Source: Citrus sinensis (Eukaryota > Streptophyta > Magnoliopsida > Sapindales > Rutaceae). From it: 64,000 bases of DNA. Every line of letters starts with the position of its first letter. Position 1 is the stretch's first letter. The notes beneath the pieces were generated by a model. It was not told the origin of the DNA. It ran no database searches and was given only the letters and a program-made list of their open reading frames with translations. Shown here piece after piece: positions 24,290 to 36,097 of this stretch. The translations under genes and the position numbers were made by a program. The DNA lies in the NCBI RefSeq assembly GCF_022201045.2, contig NC_068564.1:27371001-27435000 (forward strand), written 5' to 3'.

Positions 24290-26115
24290 GAATACCAAGC
24301 AATTTAGAGCAATGAACATGCTAAAGAAACTCGTTCTACAGGTAATTAATTATAACTTCAGCACATTCAGAAAATAACTTCAGCAATGCCGCACATGCAA
24401 ACCACAAAACTTTTAATGATAGTTTGTCACACGCGATATCACGTACACCGGATCAAAATTCAATTGATAAAAAAAAAGATGACATTGACCACACCTAGCT
24501 AACTAATAATTATATACATACGCATGTAATTAAAAAGATTCTTCCCATTTAGGAGCTAGCTCAGATTAGGACTCAAGTATGAGAATTGGATACAACAGTG
24601 ACAATCGTTAGTTAAATGCTTGATTGAATTTCTGCATCTGCACTTCCTCACCAACAATGTTTTTGTTGCAAAGTACTTGTTATTATATTCTGTAAGCTAT
24701 ATATGTGCAAGCCAATAAATTTATGCGTTTAATTGTGCTTCCTCTACTGATAAAGCTGAGTGGATTTTCAGGTCATTGTGGAAAATCTTCCAACAGAAGA
24801 AAAGCAAAAGCTAATGGAAAAATTTAGAGAGATGGACACTGACAACAGTGGCACCCTTACTCTCAGTGAGTTGAAGGCAGGATTAGCTAAACTCGGATCA
24901 GCGCTTGAAGAATCTGAAGTCAACCAATATATGGAAGCTGTAAGGAATTCATGAACTCTGAATTTATTTTAGTGTCTGTCTATTCGGATATTATATATAC
25001 TCGGCTGATATATACTGTTGGCACTGCATTTCTCCAGGGTGATATAGATGGAAATGGGAATATTGATTTCATTGAATTTGTAAATCTCATGACGGATATA
25101 TACAAGCTAGAAACTCCTGAACTTCTTGAGAAAGCCTTTCAATATCTTGATAAGAATAGTGATCAGTAAGTTTCTTGTTCCAATAAATTACTGCATCATT
25201 CTTTGGACTTTTAAAATCTATATATGGCCGCCTCCAATCGTTTGTCGAGTGGTTTTTAAGCAGTTATAGTTGGTTGGTTACAGAGTTTGAATCCTAAGAA
25301 GATAGAGGGCTAAAAGAAATTATTTGGGTTTTGAAAGTTAAGTTGATTTAATCGCACACTTGTATGATGAAAAATCTATAATATCTTTATTATTTTTATT
25401 AAAATTATTATTTAAAAGTTATATTTACTATATACTATCAATTTATTTATTTATTATTTCATACCTTCGGTGTTTTTTTTCCCATAATAACAATCGCTTT
25501 TTAACAAATGAAGTTTTTTCTATTTCATTTTTATTGTTGTTATGATTATTATTATTATTATTATTATTATTATGGAAAGGACACTGAAGTTCTTTTTGGG
25601 ATGTGTAGATTTATCACTGTGAATGAACTGGAAACAGCTTTTAAAGAAAATAATATGGGTGATGATGCTACAATTAAGGAGATAATCTCTGAAGTTGGTA
25701 GAGATCATAAAGTAAGTTGATTTTTAATTTTTTGACAACATGTTTGACAATAATATTATGTTTACTCAGTTGATATACTCAATTTGTATGATAACCGATG
25801 TATTCTCAATCATTTATTTGCATGTGCATGTCAGTATGTCAGTAATTGATTTTATTTGTATAAACTCAAACAATGAATGACACATAAGATGCTGCATAAA
25901 TTCAGTTACAGACTAATTAAGGATAGCATTTCATTTGTCTGCATTATTGTTTTGATCGCGATTCTCACATCTTTAATTTTTGTTTTAAGGACGGAAGGAT
26001 CAGCTTTGATCAATTTTGTGCCTTCGTGAAAGGCGGAAGCCAACTGCGAGCACCTACTCTCGGAAATCTGAGTTATATGTTGAAGGGAAAGGGCCAAAAA
26101 TTTCCCGCTGAGTAA
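24290..26115 (+). other. Second calmodulin-like block of CDPK1 (exons 9-13)
   Basis: Starts with a shortened copy of exon 4 (24290-24341, KQFRAMNMLKKL, the end of the autoinhibitory junction) behind a strong acceptor (ttttttcag, 24281-24289). EF1 ([12 protein letters not shown]) and EF2 (DIDGNGNIDFIE) look able to bind Ca2+. EF3 (DKNSDQFITVNE) lacks the invariant Gly at loop position 6. EF4 has one extra codon before DGRISFDQ and Gln at position 12. The C-terminal tail after EF4 matches that of CDPK2, as does the Gln in EF3. Alone it could be the 3' remnant of a lost tandem CDPK whose kinase exons were deleted. Confidence 0.8.
25545..25573. repeat. (ATT)n microsatellite in CDPK1
   Basis: About nine ATT/TTA units in the intron just before exon 12. 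Other simple repeats in this gene are a (TA)n at about 23313-23334 and a (GT)n(TA)n at about 24199-24233. Confidence 0.85.
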
Positions 26116-27021
26116 ATATTGAAAGTTACGTGAATTTTTTGAAATAAAAAATCTTATAAGTGAGTTTTATTCTATAAAATATTTAATTTTTTTTTAGTAA
26201 ATGATAATTTAATTCTTATATTTTAGTTTAAGTATTAATTTAATTTTTATATTTTAAAAAATATCTTCAGATAATCTGATATTAAATATGTTGTACTTAT
26301 ATCCTTACTTTTTGTTGACTTTATAATAATGATGTTCTTGCAACAATCTTTGAGACATTATTGAAAAGTAAATTAATAACAAAAGATTTAGATTAATTTT
26401 TATTTTACTTATGAGGTTAGTTTGACCAATATATATATATATTTTTTCAAAATGTCTCCAAGATTATTGTAATGGTATAACTGCAAAAGTTAAGAAAAAA
26501 TAAGGGTACATTATATAATCAGCACAGCACAACGAAATCATTATAGATTGGGTTGGCACCCTCAACCCCACAGGCTTTTTCCCCTTTCAAACAGATTTGA
26601 AGCATGTTAGATTGTAAATTAGCCCTAGGCCTTTTGCTCTTTACAGCCAAGCAAGTCTTGGATTATCTTCTTATATATACATTATGGCCGGTGCTTGATT
26701 TGTATTTTTTATTACTTCGCTCAACAGAATAAAATTGCTGAATTGAATTTCAGAGCTAAAATGGCTAAATGCTAATTTTATTTGTGTACAAGATGATCAG
26801 ACATAATAGAGTAAGCTTTCTTAACCAATGATTTTTTTAGTAATGTTATGTTTACATAAATAAAATATTTAATTAGAATACTTACTGATGTGACATTTTA
26901 TATGGATCATTTATTGATTGGATTATAAAAATCAAATGTAAGTAATTAATAATGAAATCAATTAATATCATATACATGATCACGAAATCTATCAATTAAA
27001 TAAGCATAACAAATAAGCATA
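26116..27021. other. 3' flank of CDPK1; no gene seen
   Basis: AT-rich. AATAAA-like signals at about 26145 and 26730 could serve the CDPK1 transcript. Nothing else recognisable. Confidence 0.5.
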
Positions 27022-27309
27022 GCCACTTCGGCCTTGGCCGAAGTGGTGGGCTGCTGCCCTCACAAGCATTGTGAGGGCAGCGGTTCTAGCCCCCACAAAA
27101 GCATTGTGGGGGCTAAATGTTCTTTATATCCTTCTCCCTTGCGAAATGCAAGTGGAGTATGGACATCCTCTCCTGTGAGGGGTTATTTGTATTGGACATG
27201 TACTTCATAGAATTCATTATAAATATATGTACTTCATAGAATTCATTATAAATATATGTGTAATGCAGTAATCTGATGATTAATCAGTCTCAAAAAAAAA
27301 AAAAAAAAA
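27022..27309 (+). mobile_element. SINE-like retroposon with poly-A tail and three hairpins
   Basis: A 14-bp direct repeat aacaaataagcata flanks it (27008-27021 and 27310-27323) and it ends in about 19 A. A pol III A-box-like TGGCCGAAGTGG is at 27035-27046 and a B-box-like GGTTCTAGCCC at 27082-27092. Three hairpins follow one another: 27023-27046, 27053-27081 (perfect 12-bp stem, AGCAT loop) and 27087-27115 (perfect 11-bp stem, AAAGCAT loop). A 29-bp unit is duplicated at 27198-27226 and 27227-27255. A tRNA-derived SINE is the best reading; the family is not one I recognise. Confidence 0.78.
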
Positions 27310-27354
27310 AACAAATAAGCATAATGATATTATTTTAATTTGATAGAAGTGGCT

Positions 27355-27379
27355 TTCTCTCTCTCTCTCTCTCTCTCTT
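27355..27379. repeat. (CT)n microsatellite
   Basis: An uninterrupted CT/TC run of about 12 units just right of the SINE. Confidence 0.85.
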
Positions 27380-27834
27380 TTTTAAGTTTCTCTTTTGAGA
27401 AGAGTTTTTCTAATATAACAAATCTTCTTAAACAACGAAATTTTAATTTAGGTTCTAAATTTTTTTATATCGAAGTTGTTATTAAATAACATGCTTATGG
27501 GACTAAATGACATAACCCACGACATCAACTGAAAATGCGGATTGTGAGTTAATCCCACCTATAACAAATAATAGATTTGTTATGAAAAAGTCCTATTAAA
27601 ACGAAGTAATCTAGTTACTTCTGATTGGTTAATTAAATCAAGATAATTTTGGATCAGAATTTTCTTCTATAATTGATAGTTAATAAATAAAAATATTACA
27701 AATAAATTGATTTTGACTGACTATACATTAACAAAAATAGATACGTATCAAAATATTTTGTTTAAAGTTCGGTATGCTTAGATTATGGGATGATACTTAT
27801 CCAACAATTTCACCCATAATGTTTTAATATGATC

Positions 27835-28050
27835 TTTTTTTTTTGTCTTAATCACGAGTTATCCTAGGGAAGGTCCTAATTGTGGGAGGTATCTTTAAGC
27901 CCGTACCACAATTCAGATTAAAAGTCCCCGCTCGAACCAGGAGACATAAGTTCTCCCAACAAATGCGACTTTTCTACGACTCAAACTGAAGAGCAAACTC
28001 AGTCAAGCCACTAAGATTGGCTCCACTAGCAATGGAGCCAACACTTTATT
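27835..28050 (-). mobile_element. Second SINE-like retroposon, minus orientation
   Basis: On the minus strand a B-box-like GGTTCGAGCGG (27928-27938) lies about 110 bases into the element, and the tail is a run of A (T run 27835-27844 on +). Flanks ttttaatatgatc (left) and atttaatatctgatc (right) look like a diverged target duplication. The A box is weak. The body resembles plant tRNA-derived SINEs but is a different sequence from the one at 27022. Confidence 0.5.
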
Positions 28051-28499
28051 GATTTAATATCTGATCTTTTATGTAACACTTTTTAGTTTAACGAAATAAT
28101 TTATTTTAAAATCAATAAAAAAAAATCAATTTTTAAATTTTGTTGCCATTGAGATATAGATTATGACAACATTTTCAGTTGTTCATACTGTGTTGATTGA
28201 TGTTATATGAATATTAGAACAACCACGTCTTTATATAAAAAAAAAAAAAAACATTGAAGAGATTAAAAAATTGAAGGGTGACGATTAAAGGAGATGGATC
28301 GTTAATTTTTTTAATATTTTTTATCTCCCTCTCTCTCCTGTCTTTAATAATGTTTCTTTCCTTCAATGATTTTTAATCTCTCCACTCCACTGCCTTTCTT
28401 TCCTTCTTCCTCTGTCTGTTGTTAATTATTTGTTTATCTTTCATGTCATATAAAAAAAAAGGGGAAACAAACGATTATTTTTCATAATCCTAGAGAACC
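28051..28499. other. AT-rich spacer; no gene seen
   Basis: Contains an imperfect inverted pair (about 28251-28275, cattgaagagattaaaaaat.., against about 28358-28384) that may be a short relic element. Too short and diverged to assign. Confidence 0.35.
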
Positions 28500-28514
28500 A
28501 AATTTGAAATTAAT

Positions 28515-29017
28515 GAAGCAAATTACCTCCAGAAATCAATTACGGCAGCCGATGGCGAGTGAAGCGGCAAGTCAAAATTTTGAGACATCCAAGGGAGTGC
28601 GGCAGCGTGAAGGAGAAAGACACAATCCACGGGGAAGAGAGAGAGCCGATGATAAGAACGGAGCGTGGTGAGGGTGAATCGATTGGTGGTGAGAGTTGTG
28701 GCCTGAGTGAGGTGAGATTGGTGGCGCTGTGAGTGAGAGGGAGAACGCGAAGCTGCAACTGCAATCGACGGGTAGAGACAGAGAGACAGATCCAACGACC
28801 AGGTGTGGAGACACCCACGGCGAGATAGAGGGAGAAAGTTGACGGAGAGAGCACAGAGCAGAGTGAGGATGCTTGAGAAACGGCTGCGTTTTGGTGTGAC
28901 TGTCGTGTGGGTTTTGCTCGTTTGCTGTGGGAGCTGTGTGCGCGTGTGCAAGCCACAGTAACCTTTTTTATAGGTAGCACAAAACGGTGCGGTAGTAAGA
29001 ATCTCATTTTCCATCAT
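28515..29017 (-). other. GC-rich block with long overlapping open frames, minus strand, unknown
   Basis: Two minus-strand frames of 155-164 codons overlap here in different phases, rich in Ser, Thr, Leu and His and with no recognised domain. A TATA-like TATAAAAAAG lies at about 28964-28973 (minus) and a donor-like GGAG/GTAATTT at about 28523-28530, so this could be a transcribed first exon. Composition (near 50% GC) contrasts with the AT-rich flanks. Open frames in two phases suggest compositional bias more than a protein. A transposon end or the first exon of a lost gene are both possible. Confidence 0.35.
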
Positions 29018-29903
29018 TTAAAGATTAAAAAAAAAAAGGTGAGGTGATATTTTATCCTATAATTTGTGTAAACAAATTGCACTTAAAAAAGGTTAACAAA
29101 AAAAAAAATTAATGTCACAGAGATTTTTTGTTAGTTTAATTGAAAATTAACAGTCAAATTAATAAATAGCTGGTATCTCTCCATGTGATTGTGGGAGTAA
29201 AATTTCCCATAATATAGTAATAAATCTCTCCATCCTTCATTGGAATTAATTTTTATCCAGTAAAATGAAGGTTTTAAATCCCTCTCTTTCGGCCAAACCG
29301 ATTTAGTCTAGTCTCCTCTCCTCTGGTCTACGCGCTGTGCACTGCTACTGTGCCCTGAGATTCTTGCTTTTGTTGTGTGTGTGTGGTTCAAGACTCTGGA
29401 AGGTATGTTTTCATTTAACTTAATTTCGATTTTCGATTTTTTTTCTTTAATTTTATTTTATTGTTAATCTTTTAACTTCACAGTTTCGTACACCGATTTG
29501 AATTAAACTTCAGATTAACAATAGTCCATAACCTTTTGTCTCTCTCACTTACTCTTTCCTCTCCCTTTTTCACAAACCCCTTGAAGCTTTTAATAATTTT
29601 CATACTCAGTTAATTTAAATTTGGGTTAAACTTCAGCTTGAATCTTTCAAGATCTAGAACAATGTAAACGTAATGTTTTGAAATAACCATAAAAAAAAAA
29701 AAAGTCTTTTAAAGTCTAGTAAGCTATTTTTTCACACCCAATTTAAATCTTATTTTCAATATGATTAAGTTGGTTGAGAAATTCAGTGTATTCAGCTTTG
29801 TTAGAAGCATATTTTTCCTGACAGCAGCTTGCTTAATTCTTTGTTGCTTCTCTATGTAACGCTGCATCAATAATCGTTGTCATAGCTGAACAGATAATCG
29901 ATA

Positions 29904-32193
29904 ATGGATCAAGAACTGCTCGAGGTACTGAGACATGGGGATGAATATAAAATCAAGCAACTCGCACTTCGTCAGGATATTTTCAGTACCTCAAGTCCCG
30001 GAGGAAATGCAGTCCTGCATATGGCTGTCAGATTCAGAAACCAACAAGTGATACGGGAGATTCTGAGGCAACAGGATTTTATTGCCTTGAGACTCCATTA
30101 CTCACTTCTCCGTCAGAAAAACTTGATGGATGAGACTGCGCTGCATATTGCTGCCAGGATTGGTGACCGAGCTATCGTCAGTGAAATCATGAAATATTTG
30201 CCTGCGGTAAATCAAGTGGGTCCGGCTCCGGTACTTGAAAGCCTTTTTCGGATGACAGATATCGAAGGTAACACACCTCTGCATAATGCTGTAACAAACC
30301 AACACAAGCGCGTGATTCGGATTCTGGTTGAAAAGGATAGTGTTCCAAGTAGCTATATTAATAAAGCTTACCAGACCCCACTCTCAATCGCCATTGATGC
30401 AAGGTTAAATGATATTGCTTGTTTCATCATCGATAAAAGTCCAGAGTCTCTTAACACCACTAGATTGCCAGATGAACTGACACTTATCCATTTTGTTGTC
30501 ATGAGGCAAAACTATGGTGAGCCGGCCCGTGATTAATTAATTTTTCATTTCTTTAAACGAATGTCTTCAGTATATATCGTTTGAGATTTTTCTGAAGGCA
30601 TGCAATTCCTGCAATTTATAGATATCATGGTCAAGATACTGGGAACAAACAAAGAACTCATCGATCGGTTAGACTGGCACCAGAGGAATCCTCTTCATTA
30701 TGCAGCTGCCTCGGGTAATGTTAAAATGGCACAACGCTTGTTAGAAGAAAGCAAACGGCTTGCATATAAACGGGACTGCAATGGTGAGACACCTCTTCAC
30801 TTGGCCGCAGAGAATGGCAAACTAAAGGTTTTGAAACTGCTTATCAACAAATACCCTGATGCTATTGAGATCCGCAACAACAGTGATCGCAGCATCCTCC
30901 ATGTTGCTGCTAAACATGGAAATTGGAATATCGTGTCATTCATTCTCAGGTCCCCTGAAATGGAGAATTTGATTAACTTAGTTGATAGAAATGGAAATAC
31001 GCCGTTGCATCTGGCTGCAATGGGCTTGCATAGCGATGTGGTTTTCACTCTCTCCAGACATAAGAGTGTGAACATCAGGGCAAAAAACCACAGCGCCAGA
31101 AGCAATACTGCTCTAGAAATTGCTGAGATAACTAGAGCCAATGGAAAGGAGATCCAAAAGGTACATTCACTTTCTTTCGTACTCTTGTTAAGGCTAACAT
31201 GTACAAATCGAGAAGCTTGCATAATTTCTTGAAGAATCCTTGATAAAACATTTCTTTTAAAATTGAATTATTTACCAACCAAACAAAAACATAGACAAAT
31301 AATTAATTATTTAATTAGAATTCCATATTTGAGTTCAGCCGAGGACAAAGCCCAAAACACATAAGAGTTAGTACAACTATTTAGTGATTTATATCAAGGA
31401 TTTTGATGTCTTGTAGATTGTCCATCCTACTAAGGGATCCTTCTTTTTAGCCTAACCGTCTATTCTTCTTTGGGCAAGTTTGGGCATTTTTATTTTGGTT
31501 TTAGAAGATATATCGTAATTTCTCTAAATTTTTCAATTGTGGGGTTACTTGGTGTTCCTTTTAAACAACTGTATATATATTTACTTGCTCTGCTCTACTC
31601 AGCACTTGACATTAAAAGCGCTGAAGACGGCCTACGCAAAACGAGCTCTGTCTGCGGAAGAACTCCAACAGAAAAGGCAGGTTTCTAAAGAAGAAGGTGA
31701 AAAAGGCAAAGAAATGGCTCAAACACTCTCGGTGATGGCAACATTGATAGCCACATTCACATTCACAGCAGCCTTCACAATTCCAGGGGGCGTCAAAAGT
31801 GATGGTCCCGACGAGGGCACGGCAACTCTGCTTCATAGAGCAAGTTTCCAGGCATTTGTGATCACAGATACCATAGCCATGACTTCAGCCATGGCTGCAG
31901 CCGCCATTATATTTTGGTCGTTTTGGAGAAGCAAAACTGAATCACTTATGGACACACTTCCTTTGGCCATTGGCTTTACTTGGATTGCACTCGTATCAAT
32001 GACACTAGCATTTGTGACGGGTTTGTATGCCGTGTTGTCTAACAGTTTGGCCATCACCATTGCGGTTTGTGTGATTGGTTGCCTATTGCCCTTCATTTTT
32101 TATGTCTCTGCTCCTTTCTTTATGATTGTATTTGATCAAACTGAAGTCAATCCTTTTGCGCTCGTTGTACGCTTCGTAAGAGATGCTTTGTAA
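29904..32193 (+). CDS. Ankyrin-repeat PGG-domain membrane protein (ACD6/ITN1-like)
   Basis: Three coding exons: 29904-30516, 30622-31160, 31603-32193, giving 580 aa. Intron phases agree (phase 1, then phase 0). At least seven ankyrin repeats are visible: NAVLHMAVRF, ETALHIAARIG, GNTPLHNAVTN, NPLHYAAASG, ETPLHLAAENG, SILHVAAKHG and GNTPLHLAAMG. The PGG domain (about residues 421-447, EMAQTLSVMATLIATFTF then PGG) starts a C-terminal region with four hydrophobic segments, so the protein should sit in a membrane with ankyrins in the cytosol. A noncoding first exon ending near 29401 and a leader intron to 29893 are likely. Family members act in salicylate defence or salt/ABA-linked ROS signalling; the role here is inferred from family only. 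A truncated paralog lies at 17391. Confidence 0.9.
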
Positions 32194-32304
32194 AAGCGTG
32201 CGTGTTGCAATAGTGTGTAAACTTGATGCTCATTATTATCTTGTTAATCCTCATAAACGCATCTGCTTCCATCACTTGTCCACTTTTAGAGAAAGTAAAA
32301 TGAG

Positions 32305-35300
32305 TGTTGGGCAAGCAAGAAAGTTCTAGAAACTAAAGGAAAGTTTGAAGAGAAGTTATGGAAACAATGCTCAAATCTGTTATAGATCAGAAACTAATGA
32401 GAATGACTATAACCTAGCTTATATAGTAACACTAATGAATCTAACAAATTGATCATAGAAGGTACTAGACTATTCTACACGGTAAATAGTTTGTCACAAT
32501 TGCAGCTGACATGTATAACTAATTTTGACATGTCTGCAGCTAAGATTTATTCAACTATTTGTCTACTCAGTGAGTTCGTGGTGCTCTGCTTTCTCTGTTT
32601 CACACATGCTAACATCCCCTCTCAAGCTGAATGAATTGTCCAGGACGAATGTTCAGCTTGGTTCTGAGATAATGAAAACTGTCCATAAGTCAAGCTTTAG
32701 CATGTATATCAGCAGTTTGATCAGCACTAGGAACAAAACAGACTATGTTTTGATTAACTTGAACTTTTTCATGAATTAAATGTATATCTAGTTCAATGTG
32801 TTTGGTTTTGGTATGATACATTGGATTTGTAGCCAAAGCAATTGCTCCTTGATTATATCACCACATAATTGGTGTATGATCAGTCTTAAGCATTAATTCA
32901 CTGAGCAAAGCTTTAATCCACAGAACTTCAGCTGTTGCCAATGCCAAGGCTCTATATTCTGACTATGTACTCTACATATTGTTTCTTTGAAGACCAAAGA
33001 GCAAATTTGATCCAAAATAAATAACATATCCAACTATAGACTTCCTATCATCTCTATCACATACGCAAACTAAATCACTAAAGTGATTAATTTGCTGACT
33101 GCCATTAGAATAGAACTAAAGCTCATAATGAATTGTTCCTTTCAAGTTCCTAAGTAGTCATTTGCATGCCTGCCAATGCTCATCTGTTGGGGCTGAAAGA
33201 AATTGACTTAACTTGTTCACTAAAATGTTGTTTCAAGTCTTGTCAATTTTACACGTTGCGATGCCCCTGTAGTACTTCTATACTGAGAGGCATTTGAGAT
33301 AACAATTCTTGAGTCTCTAGTAAAAGAATGAGATGTAACCATTGGATTTAGTGCTGGACTGCATGTGTTCATATCATGTTTGACCAGCAAGTCGGCTAGT
33401 ATTTACTTTGTGACAAGTGAACTCCTTCCTTGGTTTTGTTAACTTATATGCCAAGGAAATAATAAAGCTCTCCTAAGTCTTTACAAGCGAATGTGTCTTG
33501 CATAACAGATACCACTTTCAAGACACTTTGAGGATTAGATCTTGTAATAATAATGTCATCAACATAGGCTAATACCAGAAAAATATGACCACCATCCCAT
33601 CTATAAAACAAAGAAGAATCTGACTTTGAATGCTTAAAGTTCTATTGAGTTGCCATTGCATTGAACATATCACACTAGGCTCTAGGTGCCAATTTGAGAC
33701 CATACAATACCTTTTGTAGCTTATATTCATGATGAGGTTTAGAAAGATCAACAAAACCCTTTGGTTGTGCCATGTACACATCTTCAACAATAATGCCATT
33801 GAGAAAAACATTATTAATATCAACTTGTCTAATAACCCATTTGCTCATCACTATTGAACTCAGAATTATGCTCACTGTAGAAGCCTTAATAACAGGGTTA
33901 AGGTTTCAATGTTATTTACACCATAAGCTTAATGAAAACCTTTTGCAACAAATCTAGCTTTGTACCTTGAAATTGAGCCATCTGAGTTATATTTAATTAT
34001 GAAAACCCATTTGTTGCCTACTATCTTGACTGATGTTGTTGGTTGCACTAGAATCCAAGTATGATTGTTCTGAAAAGCATTGAACTCTTCTTACATAGTA
34101 TTAAACCATTTTGGATCTTCTAATACTTGAGTTACTGAGGCTAGTTTGGTTAGTTAAGCTAAGAGGGCGGTAAGATAGGTCTTAAGTTTGAAAATGTCAG
34201 CCTAGTAATCATATGATGACTAAGAGGCTGAAAATGAGGTAAATGGTGTTCAGGAAATGAATGTGAAAATATACTAATGATTAGTGAATGTGGTGAATTA
34301 TAATTTGAGTGAGATATAGGAGGATCATAATGTGAAGATGTACTAGTGATTAGTGAATTTAATGAGTTATAGTATGAGTCAGATATATGAGGATAAGAAG
34401 GTGGTGGAGAAGAGAATATTTACAGTGATGATTATTGAGAAGGACCTTGGGAATCAGTTTCTACAGGGTTTGTTTGAAAGACTTGTATTGCAGAACTTGA
34501 CACTTTATTGTCAGAACTTGACAAAAAGAAAATCAGAGACAAAGGAGAAATCAACACCTAACTTATAAGGAAAGGATTTTTCATCAAGAATGACATGATT
34601 AGAAATATAGACTCTCCCAGAAGAATGCAAACATTGATAAATTTTATGATGTGGGTTGTAACCTATAAAAATACATCTACATGTCCTGAATTCAAGTTTT
34701 TGTTTGTTATAAGGCCTGAGATAAGGGTAACAGGCACAACCAAAGACTTTAAGAATAGAGTAGTCTCGCTTTTAAAGAAAAAGTATGAAATAAAATGAAA
34801 TATTTTTCAAAACAGGAATAGGCAATCTATTTATAAGAAAAACAACGGTGGGAAATGCATTCCACCAGAAAGCTAAGAGGCAAATTGAATTGAGCTAATA
34901 AGGTCAGCCAAATGTCAACTATATGCCTACATTTTCTCTTAATTTTTTTTTATTTTGATAATGGATATGAGGATAAGGATGCCTGAAATGAATACCAGAA
35001 GTAGCTAATAGGGAAGAAAAAGATCTGCATTCAACCCCCAATATGTTTTTTACTTAAAGTTTTAAAGGTAGTGAAGACTTGTAAATAATATATTTAGTGG
35101 TCGGTGGAAAAATCCATATGAACCTGCTATAATCATCTAAGATTGACAAATTATAGTTGTAACCTTGAGTAGAGGTAATGTGTGGAAGCCCCCCAAAGAT
35201 TAACATAAAATAATTGTAATGGTGTTGTTGTTTTTGTAATAACATAATCAAAATGTTTAAGATGATTCTTGCCATATTGACAAGTCATTACAAAAGCTAA

Positions 35301-36097
35301 GATCCGTAGTTTTATTAATTCCGGCAAATACATTACAAGTCTTTATAACAGTTTTAAGTGTGTGGAGCTTGATGACCAAATCTCTGATGAAGTAGATTGA
35401 TATCAAAAGGGAATACATACACTAATAGAGCAGTTTGATTACATGGCTTATTAATACCAGTAAATGCAAATGAATTAAACACATTAGAATTAGAAAAAGT
35501 AACAAAGATGGATATAGGCTTATTGTAAAGATCTCGACAACACAAAACTGAAGAGCATTCACTTGACACTTGAAGAGAAGAAGAAATTTCTTGAATCTGA
35601 TACAAGCCCTCTTTAGCTACCCCTCTATGCAAAAGGATTCCTCTTTTCCTGGCCTCAATAAAATAGAAAATTTCAACAAATTCAACAACAACATCATTAT
35701 CAGTTAAGATTTGTGAGATACTTAATAATTTTTTGGTAATGTCTAGAACATAGAGGACGTGATTGAGAAGTAATGAGTTATGTGTCATTGTAGCAAGCAA
35801 TACAAATCTAACATGTTTAATTTGCAATGTATTTCCATTTCCAACAAGCAGTGATTATGATCCAAGATAAAGTTTTAAATCAAAGAGCTTACCTGAGTCA
35901 TTTGTGATATGACTTGAAGCTCTAGTATCTATATACCAATATGTATCCTCTACTACTTCTAGAGAAGGAACAATCTGAGAAGTAGAATGTGGATTGAATT
36001 TTGGAGCATCATTCATCCCATTGTAGCAATTAAAAGCAGCATGATTAGGACGAGAAGTTTATGAGCCATATGAGGTTGATGAAGAACTAATACCAAT
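32305..36097 (-). pseudogene. Copia retrotransposon relic B
   Basis: Close copy of relic A. Its 3' LTR (32305-32614, 310 bp, TGTTGGGC..CTAACA) is complete and preceded on the minus strand by a polypurine tract (32615-32626). Order on the minus strand is protease remnant (about 35870-35945, WYIDTRASSHIT, glycine of the D-T-G lost), gag-pre-integrase (35354-35827), integrase start (35054-35333), RT (33675-33875, DINNVFLN..VYMAQPKGF) and a decayed RNase H. The element has no gag and no 5' LTR; it stops at 36097, exactly where relic A stops. Frames are broken throughout. Confidence 0.85.

Noticed and set aside
30797-31222. 141-codon antisense frame over the ankyrin gene
   Set aside because: Shadow frame opposite a well-supported exon.
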